DNA of 64,000 nt from NCBI GenBank assembly GCA_029448655.1, contig JACCLO010000010.1, positions 2,046,001 through 2,110,000 on the forward strand, in the 5' to 3' direction. The notes beneath the pieces are model-generated. The model did no database searches, was not told the DNA's origin, and worked only from the letters and a program-made list of their open reading frames with translations. Every line of letters begins with the position of its first letter. Within the stretch, counting starts at the first letter, position 1. This stretch comes from Wolfiporia cocos. Its lineage: Eukaryota; Basidiomycota; Agaricomycetes; Polyporales; Phaeolaceae. This document shows positions 30,585-39,756 of this stretch, in pieces. The position numbers were made by a program, and so were the translations under genes.

Positions 30585-31293
30585 TGTTACGATTATTTTG
30601 GTTTTTCGAATATCTGCAGAACTCACTACCGGCCGAATACGATACAGGGACTTGTCGCGCAACCAACTCCCCTGGCTACTCGTGACTCTACTGGGCGCAT
30701 CCCCAGTTGTATTAGTCTATAGGGCGCGTTTCATCGCTGGCAGATCCAACTCTGCCACCGTTTCATGTTCATCGTTTATTAGCTGATAGATGGCGTTCAA
30801 CCGCCATCATTCCTATCTATCGTCTCGGATATATCACTACATACTTATCAAACGTTTGGCACTATAGCGTAGATAGTAGCGGTGACATCTGGGACAGGTT
30901 TGACCCCTGAAAAGCTAACGTAGTATATAAACTCGTGTACTTACTGTCGAGGCTCTTCAGCTCGACCTTGTTGTACAAACAAGAAGTCTTATACTCGTTC
31001 TCAAACGTAGGAAACTACGCTCAGTATTCCCTTCTCGAGCAACCGAACCACTAAGTCCTCGAAGTGCACATTGACTTCTCGGACTTAGGCGAGTCTTATA
31101 TTCTATTAGACTCGCACCTGAACAGATTATATCCTCTAACGCGTATTGGATATTAACCGATCTCCTAAGGACTTCACTTAGGACCCGAAGGCATCTAACG
31201 AGTATTTGCCTTGCATACGGCGACGTGCCTACGTGCAGAAGAACGATCTATATTCGCGACACGAATATACGAACGGGTATCCGACCCGTAACA
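30585..31293 (+). repeat. 5' LTR of E1 (709 bp)
   Basis: It starts TGTTACGATT and ends CCCGTAACA. TATATAA lies at 30924-30930. G at 30803 is A in the E1 3' LTR and (complement) in both E2 LTRs, the one difference I found among the four. Confidence 0.95.
30924..30930 (+). promoter_or_regulatory. TATA box of the E1 LTR
   Basis: TATATAA, 35 bases before AGCTCGACCTT (30959-30969), the sequence complementary to the primer site. The predicted transcript start is therefore near 30955-30960. Confidence 0.6.
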
Positions 31294-31294
31294 G

Positions 31295-31305
31295 AAGGTC
31301 GAGCT
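31295..31305 (+). promoter_or_regulatory. Self-primer binding site of E1
   Basis: AAGGTCGAGCT, one base after the 5' LTR, is the reverse complement of AGCTCGACCTT at 30959-30969 in the LTR. The match is 11 bases. No tRNA-type TGG follows the LTR. Confidence 0.75.
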
Positions 31306-31340
31306 ATATCACTCCCTCACCTATCACGGTGTAAGGGCAC

Positions 31341-33191
31341 ATGATATTTGGACCAGAATTCCCAGCACGACTGATTGAACTCTTGCCCGAGGACATTCAG
31401 GGAGTCTACAGACTCAACCGATACGAGTGGACTGACACCATTGGAGCCTTCCGTAACCGCGGAGGAATTGTTGTCATTCCAAGAGAAGATAGGGCATCGA
31501 AGTGGGTAGAAGTATACCCCTCCGCAAGAACGACCGCTTGGGAAATAACGCGTGAAGCGTTCGAACGATTCGGAGAAATTCCTCCGATGTCAACCGCGAC
31601 GTTGACCGAAAACGAAACCGAAACCATCAACAGAACCTTCGATGCCGATGGAAATACGAATCAGCCTTCAGGCGCCACAGGAATGGCAGGAATTGAACGC
31701 ATCGGAGATGATGGGAGAAATCCTGGAAACCTTACAGGAACAGATAACAGCCAGACCGGAGGACAGGACCCTCCAGGATTTATATCTGCTTTTGCGCAGA
31801 GTGGGATTGGGTCTATGGCTGGAGGAACAGACCTCTTTGGAAACCCCCCACAGAACGCACCCGGAATGGGTAGCGGAGGAAATCCGTCTTGGACTAGCCC
31901 AAGCGGAGGAATGGGAACGACAAACCCAGGAACATGGCCTTCAGGCCTATTTGGACGAACCTCCGCAAGTACAAGCGGAGGAGGACTGGGAGGAAACTTC
32001 GGACTCGGAGGAGGGAATGCCCCCCCTCCTGGAGGATTCGGAGGAGGAACCCCCGCGAACCCCGGAGGAGGAAACCCTGGAGGAGGAAACCCAGGGAACC
32101 CCGGAGGACATCCAGGAAACCCGGGTGGAGGATACCCGGGAGGAGGGGGACCCCCGGGAGGCCCTCCACCACCGAATGCGCCGCAGCATCAACCTCCGGC
32201 GCCGAACCCGTACTACCGACCCCCGATGATAAAGATCAATCCCCCAGACGTATTCGACGGGGAACGATCCGACATGCAAAACTTCATAAACCAGTGCAAT
32301 TCCTGGTTTACGATGTACGAAACGTCGTTCCAAAATGACGTTCAGAGAGTGATCTTTATCCTCTCTTATATTTCAAACAAGGGGAAGACGGGCCAATGGA
32401 AACAGAACTATCACCGGGTTTATACGAACCCCCTGACAAAACGATTCTTCCCGCCTAGTCTCGCACAATTCGATGCAGACTTTCAGAAGGCCTTCGGAGC
32501 CATTGAAGAGGTACAGAAGGCGCGGAAGAAAATCCTGGAAGTAACCCAGGACAGAAAGGACATCGATGATTATATCACCGAATTCAACAACTTGGCCGGA
32601 AAGGCCCAGTACGATCGATACAGCGCGGACGGAAACGCGTTGCTCATAACCCTCTTCGAGAAAGGGTTACCTGAACACACAACCCGATACATCATCGGTG
32701 TCCGGCCGCTGCCGGCGACCATTGACGAATGGCAGTCCGCTGCCTCATACTATGAAAATACATACAAGATATTCTTGAAACGGGATAAGCCGTTTATCAA
32801 GAAGAAGGCCTGGCAAGCCCCGAACCAGAACAACGGACGCACTAGTGCTCCTCAGACAACCGCACCGAAAGATCCGAATGCGATGGATGTAGATCGAATG
32901 ACCACCCAGGAAAGGGACGATCACATCAAGAAGGGCAAGTGTTTCACCTGCCACCAGCCGGGACATATGTCGAGAGATTGCCCGAAGAAACCAAGGAAGC
33001 CAGCCCGCCCCAGGCGGACCACCCGAAAAACTGAAGAAGAAGAAACCGAGCAAGAAGCTCGCATCGAAGAAGTCTCTGAAGAAGAGACTGAATACATCAC
33101 CGCGAACAGAGCGGTCACAGCAATTAGGGCCCTGAAAGCCAAGAACCCCGAGCTCCTAGCGCGGCTCGTAGAAGAACAGGATTTTGCCTAG
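31341..33191 (+). CDS. gag: E1 Gag polyprotein
   Basis: 616 residues from ATG (MIFGPEFPARL). A Gly/Pro/Asn-rich low-complexity region covers about residues 155-285 (repeats such as GGGNPGGGNPG). The conserved Gag core follows (about 300-450, DVFDGERSDMQNFINQC, KDIDDYITEFNNLAGKAQYD), then a CCHC knuckle CFTCHQPGHMSRDC at 534-547 and an acidic tail ending VEEQDFA and TAG. The tail codons GAT TTT form part of the frameshift site into pol. The frame is intact; the mirror copy is at 52354-54204 with the same protein. Confidence 0.95.
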   Translation: MIFGPEFPARLIELLPEDIQGVYRLNRYEWTDTIGAFRNRGGIVVIPREDRASKWVEVYPSARTTAWEITREAFERFGEIPPMSTATLTENETETINRTFDADGNTNQPSGATGMAGIERIGDDGRNPGNLTGTDNSQTGGQDPPGFISAFAQSGIGSMAGGTDLFGNPPQNAPGMGSGGNPSWTSPSGGMGTTNPGTWPSGLFGRTSASTSGGGLGGNFGLGGGNAPPPGGFGGGTPANPGGGNPGGGNPGNPGGHPGNPGGGYPGGGGPPGGPPPPNAPQHQPPAPNPYYRPPMIKINPPDVFDGERSDMQNFINQCNSWFTMYETSFQNDVQRVIFILSYISNKGKTGQWKQNYHRVYTNPLTKRFFPPSLAQFDADFQKAFGAIEEVQKARKKILEVTQDRKDIDDYITEFNNLAGKAQYDRYSADGNALLITLFEKGLPEHTTRYIIGVRPLPATIDEWQSAASYYENTYKIFLKRDKPFIKKKAWQAPNQNNGRTSAPQTTAPKDPNAMDVDRMTTQERDDHIKKGKCFTCHQPGHMSRDCPKKPRKPARPRRTTRKTEEEETEQEARIEEVSEEETEYITANRAVTAIRALKAKNPELLARLVEEQDFA

Positions 33192-33217
33192 GAGGGAAGT
33201 CCACGGTCTTACCCTCC
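33179..33217 (+). promoter_or_regulatory. Candidate -1 ribosomal frameshift signal, gag to pol
   Basis: The heptamer GGATTTT (33179-33185) reads G GAT TTT in the gag frame, two codons before the gag stop TAG. Five bases later GGAGGG (33191-33196) can pair with CCCTCC (33212-33217) across a 15-base loop. A slip of -1 enters exactly the open frame that leads to LFIPVIMALAKPVKC and the protease. The site and stem are kept in E2 and in H (43677-43716), where one loop base differs. Confidence 0.75.
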
Positions 33218-33280
33218 GAAAAAGCAGCACATGTAATTACCTCGTTCGAGAGGAATCGATCCCTCTTCATCCCGGTAATC

Positions 33281-33935
33281 ATGGCGCTGGCAAAACCCGT
33301 GAAGTGCAATGCACTAATCGACTCAGGAGCAATGTCGAACCTAATCCACAGCAGAGTGGTAGAAAAATACAAGGTGCCCACGCAACCCTTGAAGAACCCG
33401 ATCATCGTCAAAAACGTTGACGGAACGGAAAACAAAGATGGGCGAATAGACCGAGAAGCCACCATACTACTACAATATCCGAAGACTCAGAAAACGCGAA
33501 AAGTCCGATTCCTCGTAGGATCAATCGGAACAGAAAATATGATTCTAGGGTATGGATGGCTAAAAGATGAAAACCCCACAATCGACTGGAAGGACCAAAC
33601 AGTCGATATACGATCGATACTAGGGGCAGAAGAAAAGAAACAGGAAGCCACAATCCGAATGGATACGGTGGAGATGGTAGTCGCCCCAGAAGGAAGAATT
33701 CCAACAAGGGGGACCCAAGAAGCTGCGGGGTATGACCTTTACGCCGCAGAAGAAACCGAGATTCCCGCCGGAGGATGGAAACTCGTCTCCACAGGAGTAA
33801 AGATGAAGATCCCAAAGGGATCGTATGGAAGGCTGGCCGGACGATCGGGCAACACCCTCAGACACGGATTGGTAGTACAAGCCGGAATCATAGACTCGGA
33901 CTACCGAGGAGACGTCGGAGCCATCGTCTTCAACT
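33281..33935 (+). pseudogene. pol: E1 Pol N-part: protease and first half of dUTPase
   Basis: Protease with [17 protein letters not shown], and a C-terminal flap region [17 protein letters not shown] dUTPase follows with motifs AGYDLYAAE (I), [10 protein letters not shown] (II, with AGRSGN where most have PRSGLA) and [18 protein letters not shown] (III). At CAACT a family A LTR interrupts before motif IV. The frame is open upstream of the ATG back to the frameshift site. The dUTPase sits between protease and RT, unlike element Y where it is at the C-terminus. Confidence 0.92.
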
Positions 33936-34634
33936 TGTCACAGATTTGGGACATGCCACTATTTTTCCCGTATTTTTACCTATTTATCTGGTATTTCTAC
34001 GACCTTGAAGACATTTACGCTGCTAAGCGCCCGTCTACACGTACACGCAACCAAACAACACGTACACAACGCGGTATACGTCCACTTGTCATAACAACAC
34101 GTACACAACACGCTTGTACGCGTCAATGACTCAGCGGACTAACCTCCGGTGTCACGCGCTTTACTCATATCCCGATACCGGGCTATGTCAGTACAATTGG
34201 ATAAGCGGCCCGCTCGTTATCACATGCCAATGCCCTTACGATTACTCATATCCCGATGCCGGTATATAAGAATCACATGCATGGCTTACTAACGTAGCTA
34301 CAGCCACTTCCACAACATGGACCTACGGTCCAAACAAACGATCTTACTGGTGCGGCCATTACCGGCGCACATGGTCTATTGTAGTTTACGACTTAGCTGT
34401 ATTAGTTATGTCTGCGCACAGACCGTCTTCATGTTTGGCTCCCTTACTGGTAACCAAACAATGCATGTATATAAGTAGGGCTATCACTGCGGATAAGCCT
34501 TAGATTTGTTCTCTGCATTCGCACAGTCACATAACATCTCTGCTTGCGCCCACTAGTCTCCTCACCAACCTCTAGCAACCCCTTCAAGTCGCTTTTAAGG
34601 TTATAGTGTGAGTCCCACAGTCTAGTCTGTGTCA
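33936..34634 (+). repeat. Family A solo LTR inside the E1 dUTPase, TSD CAACT
   Basis: 699 bp, sense plus: TGTCACAGATTTGGG to GTCTAGTCTGTGTCA. CAACT at 33931-33935 and 34635-34639. The uninterrupted target is visible in H at 44442-44446 (TTCAACTACTCAG). The same LTR sits at the mirror position in E2 (50911-51609). Confidence 0.97.
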
Positions 34635-34639
34635 CAACT

Positions 34640-37600
34640 ACTCGGACAAAGCGCATAGAATTATCCCGGGCATGCGAATAGCCCAGATAATTTTCGAACG
34701 ACACCTCACCCCCGACATCTTAGAGGTCAAAGACCTAGATAAAACAGAACGAGGGGAGAAAGGGTTCGGATCCACGGACCAGCCAGAAGAAACAGCGCAG
34801 CGGCTCTATACTCCCGAAGAGTACGAAGCGATCCGACGCTTCGCGAAAGATAACCTTAGGATCATAGAAAAAAAAGGGGAAACGCGAAAGAAGTTCCGAA
34901 CAAAGATACAAATCATCAACGCTGTCAGGAAAGCGCTAACGAAGTCTCAGGAATTCGCACAGAAAACCCCCGAACCAGAACGAACAATTGAAGAGATGGT
35001 CCCGAAACACCTACTGGACTTCGCCAAGGTGTTTAGTAAGGAGTCCGCAGCAGCGTTCCCCCCATCGAGACCATGGGACCACGCCATCGAATTAAAACCC
35101 GATTTCGTGCCGAAAGACTGCAAAGTCTATGCACTCTCACCCAAAGAACAACAGGCGCTGGACGAATTCCTGAAAGAAAACCTGGCAAAAGGTTTCATAG
35201 TCCCTTCAAAATCTCCGATGGCGTCACCATTCTTTTTCGTCCCAAAGAAAGACAGCGGCCTGCGACCCTGTCAAGATTATCGATATCTGAACGAAGGAAC
35301 GATAAAGAACGTTTATCCCTTGCCACTGATCTCCGAACTCCTGGAAAAGCTAAAAGGAGCAAAGGTCTTCACAAAAATGGACCTCAGAGCGGGATACAAC
35401 AACGTGCGAATCAAAAAGGGAGACGAATGGAAAGCGGCCTTCAAAACAAACCGAGGGTTGTACAAGCCCACGGTTATGTTTTTCGGATTGTGCAATGCAC
35501 CCGGGACCTTCCAAGCAATGATGAACGAAATCTTGAAAGAAGAAATCCTCGAAGGATGGGTGCTCGTTTATATGGACGACATCCTCATTTTCTCAGAAAA
35601 CGAGAAAGCACACAAGGAACGGGAACGGCGGATCCTTCGGAGATTGGTGGATAACCATCTCTTTGTAAAACCCGAGAAATGCGCCTTCGGTGTCGACAGA
35701 GTCGAATTTCTGGGACTAGTCATCACCCCAGGAAATATCCAGATGGACCCAGCGAAACTCAATGGGATTAAGGAGTGGCCGACTCCCCGAAATCTCAAAG
35801 AAGTCAGATCCTTCCTAGGATTTGCGAACTTTTATCGGAAATTTATCGACCACTACTCTACGCACGCCCGACCCTTGGTAGACCTCACAAGAACGGTCAC
35901 GGGGACAGGATTCCAATGGACGGAGAAAGAACAGAAAGCATTCGAGTTCATGAAGAAAGCATTCACGACGGCGCCCGCACTGGGGACACCAGACAAGGAG
36001 AAACCGTTCATCCTCGAAACAGACGCATCTCAGTTCGCCACAGGAGCAGTGCTGAAACAGACGGATGAAACAGGGCGCGAACGGCCGGTGGGATATCTCT
36101 CACAATCCCTGACACCAACAGAACGGAACTACGAAATCTACGATCGCGAACTACTCGGAATAGTCCGAGCATTAGAAGAATGGCGACACCTATTGGAAGG
36201 AGCACCGCATCGGATCTTGATCCGAAGCGATCATCAGAACCTGACGTACTGGAGAAGCGCACAGCGCCTAAATCGGCGACAAGCGAGATGGCATCTATTC
36301 CTTTCGCAATTCGACCTGAAATTGCAGCACGTCCCCGGAAGGAAACTAGTCATGGCCGACACGCTTTCCAGGTTGTACCACCTGGACGAAAGCAACGAAG
36401 ACAACGAGGGAATCACCATGATTCCAGACGAACTCGTCGTCCACGCAATCCAGATCCCGATCATCGATCGGATCAAGAACGCCCACGATCGAGATGAATC
36501 TGTGGAACAGGCGATCCGCGCCCTGGAAGGAACAGGCGAATTCCCCGCGAGAACCACCGCGGATGAATGGCAACAAACGGATGGGATACTGCTCTACAGG
36601 GGCAGGATGTACGTGCCGAAGGATGAGGGCCTTCGACGAGACGTCATCTCAAAATACCACGACACGATCCCGGCCGGACACCCTGGGATCTGGGGTACAA
36701 CAGTACAGGTTAAAACCCATTTTTGGTGGCCCGACATGGGAACAATGATAGCGGAATACGTCCGGGGCTGTGCAATCTGTCAACAGATGAAACCTGATAG
36801 AAATCCGCTGAAACCCCCTTTGCAGCCAATACCGACACGGGAAGACGCCCTCCCCTTCTCACAGTGCTCGGTCGATTTTATCACCGACCTGCCAAGAGTC
36901 GGAAAGTATGACTCCATGATGGTAATTGTCGACCATGGCCTATCCAAGGCCATCTCTCTCACCCCATGCGACAAAACGATCACGAGCGAAGGGGCCGCAG
37001 AAATATTTCACCGAAAAATCTACTCGCTATACGGCATCCCCCGAAAAATCATTTCAGACAGAGGACCACAGTTTGCATCAAAACTTTTCAAGGAATTGTG
37101 CAAGCTGCAGGGAACAGAATCGGCGATGAGTACGGCGTACCATCCACAGACCGACGGACAAACAGAAAGAATGAACCAACAAATCGAAGTATACCTTTGC
37201 ATTTACTGCATGAACGACCCGTTCCAATGGGTACAACGACTGCCTGACGTCGAATTTGCGCACAACACCAGACGAACCGAAAACCGGCCAGCGCCACTCG
37301 AAATAATCCTAGGATATATCCCAAGAGGATTCCCAGATTATGACCGAGTAGGGAACGTCCCGGCCGCTGTCGACAGGATCAAGAAGATCAAAGAGGCGCG
37401 AAAGATGGCATTCATCGCGCATGAATTAGCCCAGAAAAGAATGGCAGGGAGGTTCCTTAGGGAATTGCCGAAGCTTGAGAAAGGGGATAAGGTCTGGCTC
37501 GACGCAAGGAACCTAACAATCCCCTACGAATCTAACAAGCTGGCACCAAAAAGAGAAGGACCCTTCACTATCACAGAAAAGATGGGACCTACGACATACC

Positions 37601-39036
37601 GGCTGCGGTTACCAACGAGCTGGAAAGTTCACCCGGTATTCCACGCCGCCTTACTAAAACCGTTCAAAGAAACAAGAGTGCACGGACCCAATTACTTACG
37701 GCCGCCACCTGATATCATCAAGGGACAGGAAGAATACGAAGTCGAAGCCATCTTGGCTGATAGATGGAAAGGAAAGAAGCATCAATACTTCGTCAAATGG
37801 AAGGGCTATGCCACGGCCGACAACTCATGGGAAGACGAGGCGAACTTGGAGCACTCCAAGGAACTAATAAAAGGCTACCACAGGACGAGAGTCAGGACAA
37901 CCCCGACACTCAAAAATAAGACAGTAATAGTATGTCGACGACTCGCCACCAGCTTCCCCGCCGTACCGCGACCCCCGGCGATGCAGATCGTCGAGAAGGC
38001 CGACCGCGAGGTACGCCACCAAGAAGGTATTCCCCCCAGCATCTGCAGATTAGACACGCCCTCCTCTGGTACAGGGCCGAGGGACCTTTTGCTGGCCGAG
38101 CCGATGGCTGGTCGGCCCTCTTCGACATCGCGCAGGACCTCACCCACATATACAGCTCGTACCAGAACATCACCGAGGACCTCGTCCGAATGGAGGGGCA
38201 GATCAGAGCGCAGAGAGAGGGACTCGAGCTACTCACCGACAGACTTATCGACCGATTGGCCGCCACTACAACGGCCCGACTACGACACGCGCTCAACGAC
38301 TTCGAGGATCGCGAGCACATTACTCCCAGTCGACCCGAATACACACCACGACCCGCCCGCTTTTTCACCCCCGACGAACGACGCCGAGTTGCAAGGCCGT
38401 TTGATTTTATGGAAGGCGATAGAGTATTATTTCCTCTGCCTACCGAGACTCAGAGAGCCCGCCGAACAGGAGTTAGAGACCCGACGCCACGTATTTCTGG
38501 TATGGGAGGCAACGGGAGACGTGAACCACCTGCACGCCCGACGAGCCCTAGGGCTACCCCAGCGCGACAGCGAAGAGCGAATAGCACGCCGCCTATTCGA
38601 CGATCTCCGTCGGTGCAGAGCATTACCCGCGAGGAGTTTGAGCGAGGTGCGAGGGAGCACGAACGAGACACCGCCTCCCTACCCACATGGGCCGCACGGA
38701 ACCTCCACCGAGCCGCACACCACTGGAGGTATCAACATAACGAATACCTCCGCGATATCCCTTCCCTACGGGTACCAGCGAGGCCCTCACCTGAGCAGCC
38801 GTGTCGACAATGTGGCTCCGCCCACCACTGGATCCTCGACTGTCCCGACTATATTTGCAGAACTTGTGGGCTCAATCAACCAGGTCATCGACAGAATGAA
38901 TGCCGCCAACACTTCGTATGGCGAACTCCTACGACCCCGTCCCTCAGCGGGAACGGCGACATCTACAACAAACAGGACGCCGAGGCACTCTGAAGGGGAG
39001 AACTTGGGAAATTCGTCGAGGCCGACGAATGCCTAG
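34640..39036 (+). pseudogene. pol: E1 Pol C-part: dUTPase end, RT, RNase H, integrase, chromodomain
   Basis: From the first ATG at 34672 this is 1454 residues: dUTPase motif IV (MRIAQIIFE) and V (GEKGFGSTD), RT with YMDD at 300-303, RNase H near 449 (LETDASQFATGAV), integrase finger (about 662-706), D,D,E core (SVDFITDLP, DRGPQFASK, DGQTERMNQ) and chromodomain (about 1022-1073, ILADRWKGKKHQYFVKWKG). A long Ser/Thr/Arg-rich tail runs to 39036. It is cut from the protease by the nested LTR. The tail overlaps a second, better conserved ORF and may not be selected. Confidence 0.92.
37932..38993 (+). CDS. Overlapping 3' ORF of E1 with zinc knuckles
   Basis: 353 residues from ATG (MSTTRHQLPRR), in the -1 frame relative to the pol tail. 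It has an N-terminal basic part, a helical region (about 55-115, e.g. ALFDIAQDLTHIYSSYQNI) and a second helical region (REEFERGAREHERDT). A CCHC knuckle CRQCGSAHHWILDC and a variant second one, CRTCGLNQPGHRQNEC, lie near the C-terminus. Between E1 and H all seven differences in the last 200 bases are silent in this frame and all change the pol-tail frame, so this frame is the one under selection there. The function is unknown; RNA binding is inferred from the knuckles. Confidence 0.8.
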   Translation: MSTTRHQLPRRTATPGDADRREGRPRGTPPRRYSPQHLQIRHALLWYRAEGPFAGRADGWSALFDIAQDLTHIYSSYQNITEDLVRMEGQIRAQREGLELLTDRLIDRLAATTTARLRHALNDFEDREHITPSRPEYTPRPARFFTPDERRRVARPFDFMEGDRVLFPLPTETQRARRTGVRDPTPRISGMGGNGRREPPARPTSPRATPARQRRANSTPPIRRSPSVQSITREEFERGAREHERDTASLPTWAARNLHRAAHHWRYQHNEYLRDIPSLRVPARPSPEQPCRQCGSAHHWILDCPDYICRTCGLNQPGHRQNECRQHFVWRTPTTPSLSGNGDIYNKQDAEAL

Positions 39037-39047
39037 GGAGGGGCTGA

Positions 39048-39756
39048 TGTTACGATTATTTTGGTTTTTCGAATATCTGCAGAACTCACTACCGGCCGAA
39101 TACGATACAGGGACTTGTCGCGCAACCAACTCCCCTGGCTACTCGTGACTCTACTGGGCGCATCCCCAGTTGTATTAGTCTATAGGGCGCGTTTCATCGC
39201 TGGCAGATCCAACTCTGCCACCGTTTCATGTTCATCGTTTATTAGCTGATAGATGGCGTTCAACCACCATCATTCCTATCTATCGTCTCGGATATATCAC
39301 TACATACTTATCAAACGTTTGGCACTATAGCGTAGATAGTAGCGGTGACATCTGGGACAGGTTTGACCCCTGAAAAGCTAACGTAGTATATAAACTCGTG
39401 TACTTACTGTCGAGGCTCTTCAGCTCGACCTTGTTGTACAAACAAGAAGTCTTATACTCGTTCTCAAACGTAGGAAACTACGCTCAGTATTCCCTTCTCG
39501 AGCAACCGAACCACTAAGTCCTCGAAGTGCACATTGACTTCTCGGACTTAGGCGAGTCTTATATTCTATTAGACTCGCACCTGAACAGATTATATCCTCT
39601 AACGCGTATTGGATATTAACCGATCTCCTAAGGACTTCACTTAGGACCCGAAGGCATCTAACGAGTATTTGCCTTGCATACGGCGACGTGCCTACGTGCA
39701 GAAGAACGATCTATATTCGCGACACGAATATACGAACGGGTATCCGACCCGTAACA
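39048..39756 (+). repeat. 3' LTR of E1 (709 bp)
   Basis: It starts TGTTACGATT after the purine tract GGGAGGGGCTGA (39036-39047) and ends GTAACA at 39756. The right flank ATACC belongs to element X internal sequence. Confidence 0.95.

Larger units (their letters stand above)
30585..39756 (+). mobile_element. Element E1: gypsy element, left arm of a 9,172-bp inverted repeat
   Basis: LTRs are 30585-31293 and 39048-39756 (709 bp, one visible difference at 30803). Order: LTR, self-primer site, gag, -1 frameshift site, PR, dUTPase, RT, RNase H, IN, chromodomain, overlapping 3' ORF, purine tract, LTR. A family A LTR interrupts the dUTPase, so Pol is split. Left flank CCTAG and right flank ATACC do not match each other, but each is the partner of a flank of E2. 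It lies antisense inside element H. Confidence 0.95.

Noticed and set aside
31294..31312. tRNA primer binding site after the E1 LTR
   Set aside because: No TGG follows the LTR, whereas an 11-base complement to the LTR's own RNA start fits better.
31642..32229. 195-residue ORF in another frame of E1 gag (and its mirror at 53316-53903)
   Set aside because: It arises from the Gly/Pro-rich repeat of gag read out of frame; Gag is the frame with domain motifs. H has the same shadow frame, but no independent signal of selection was seen.
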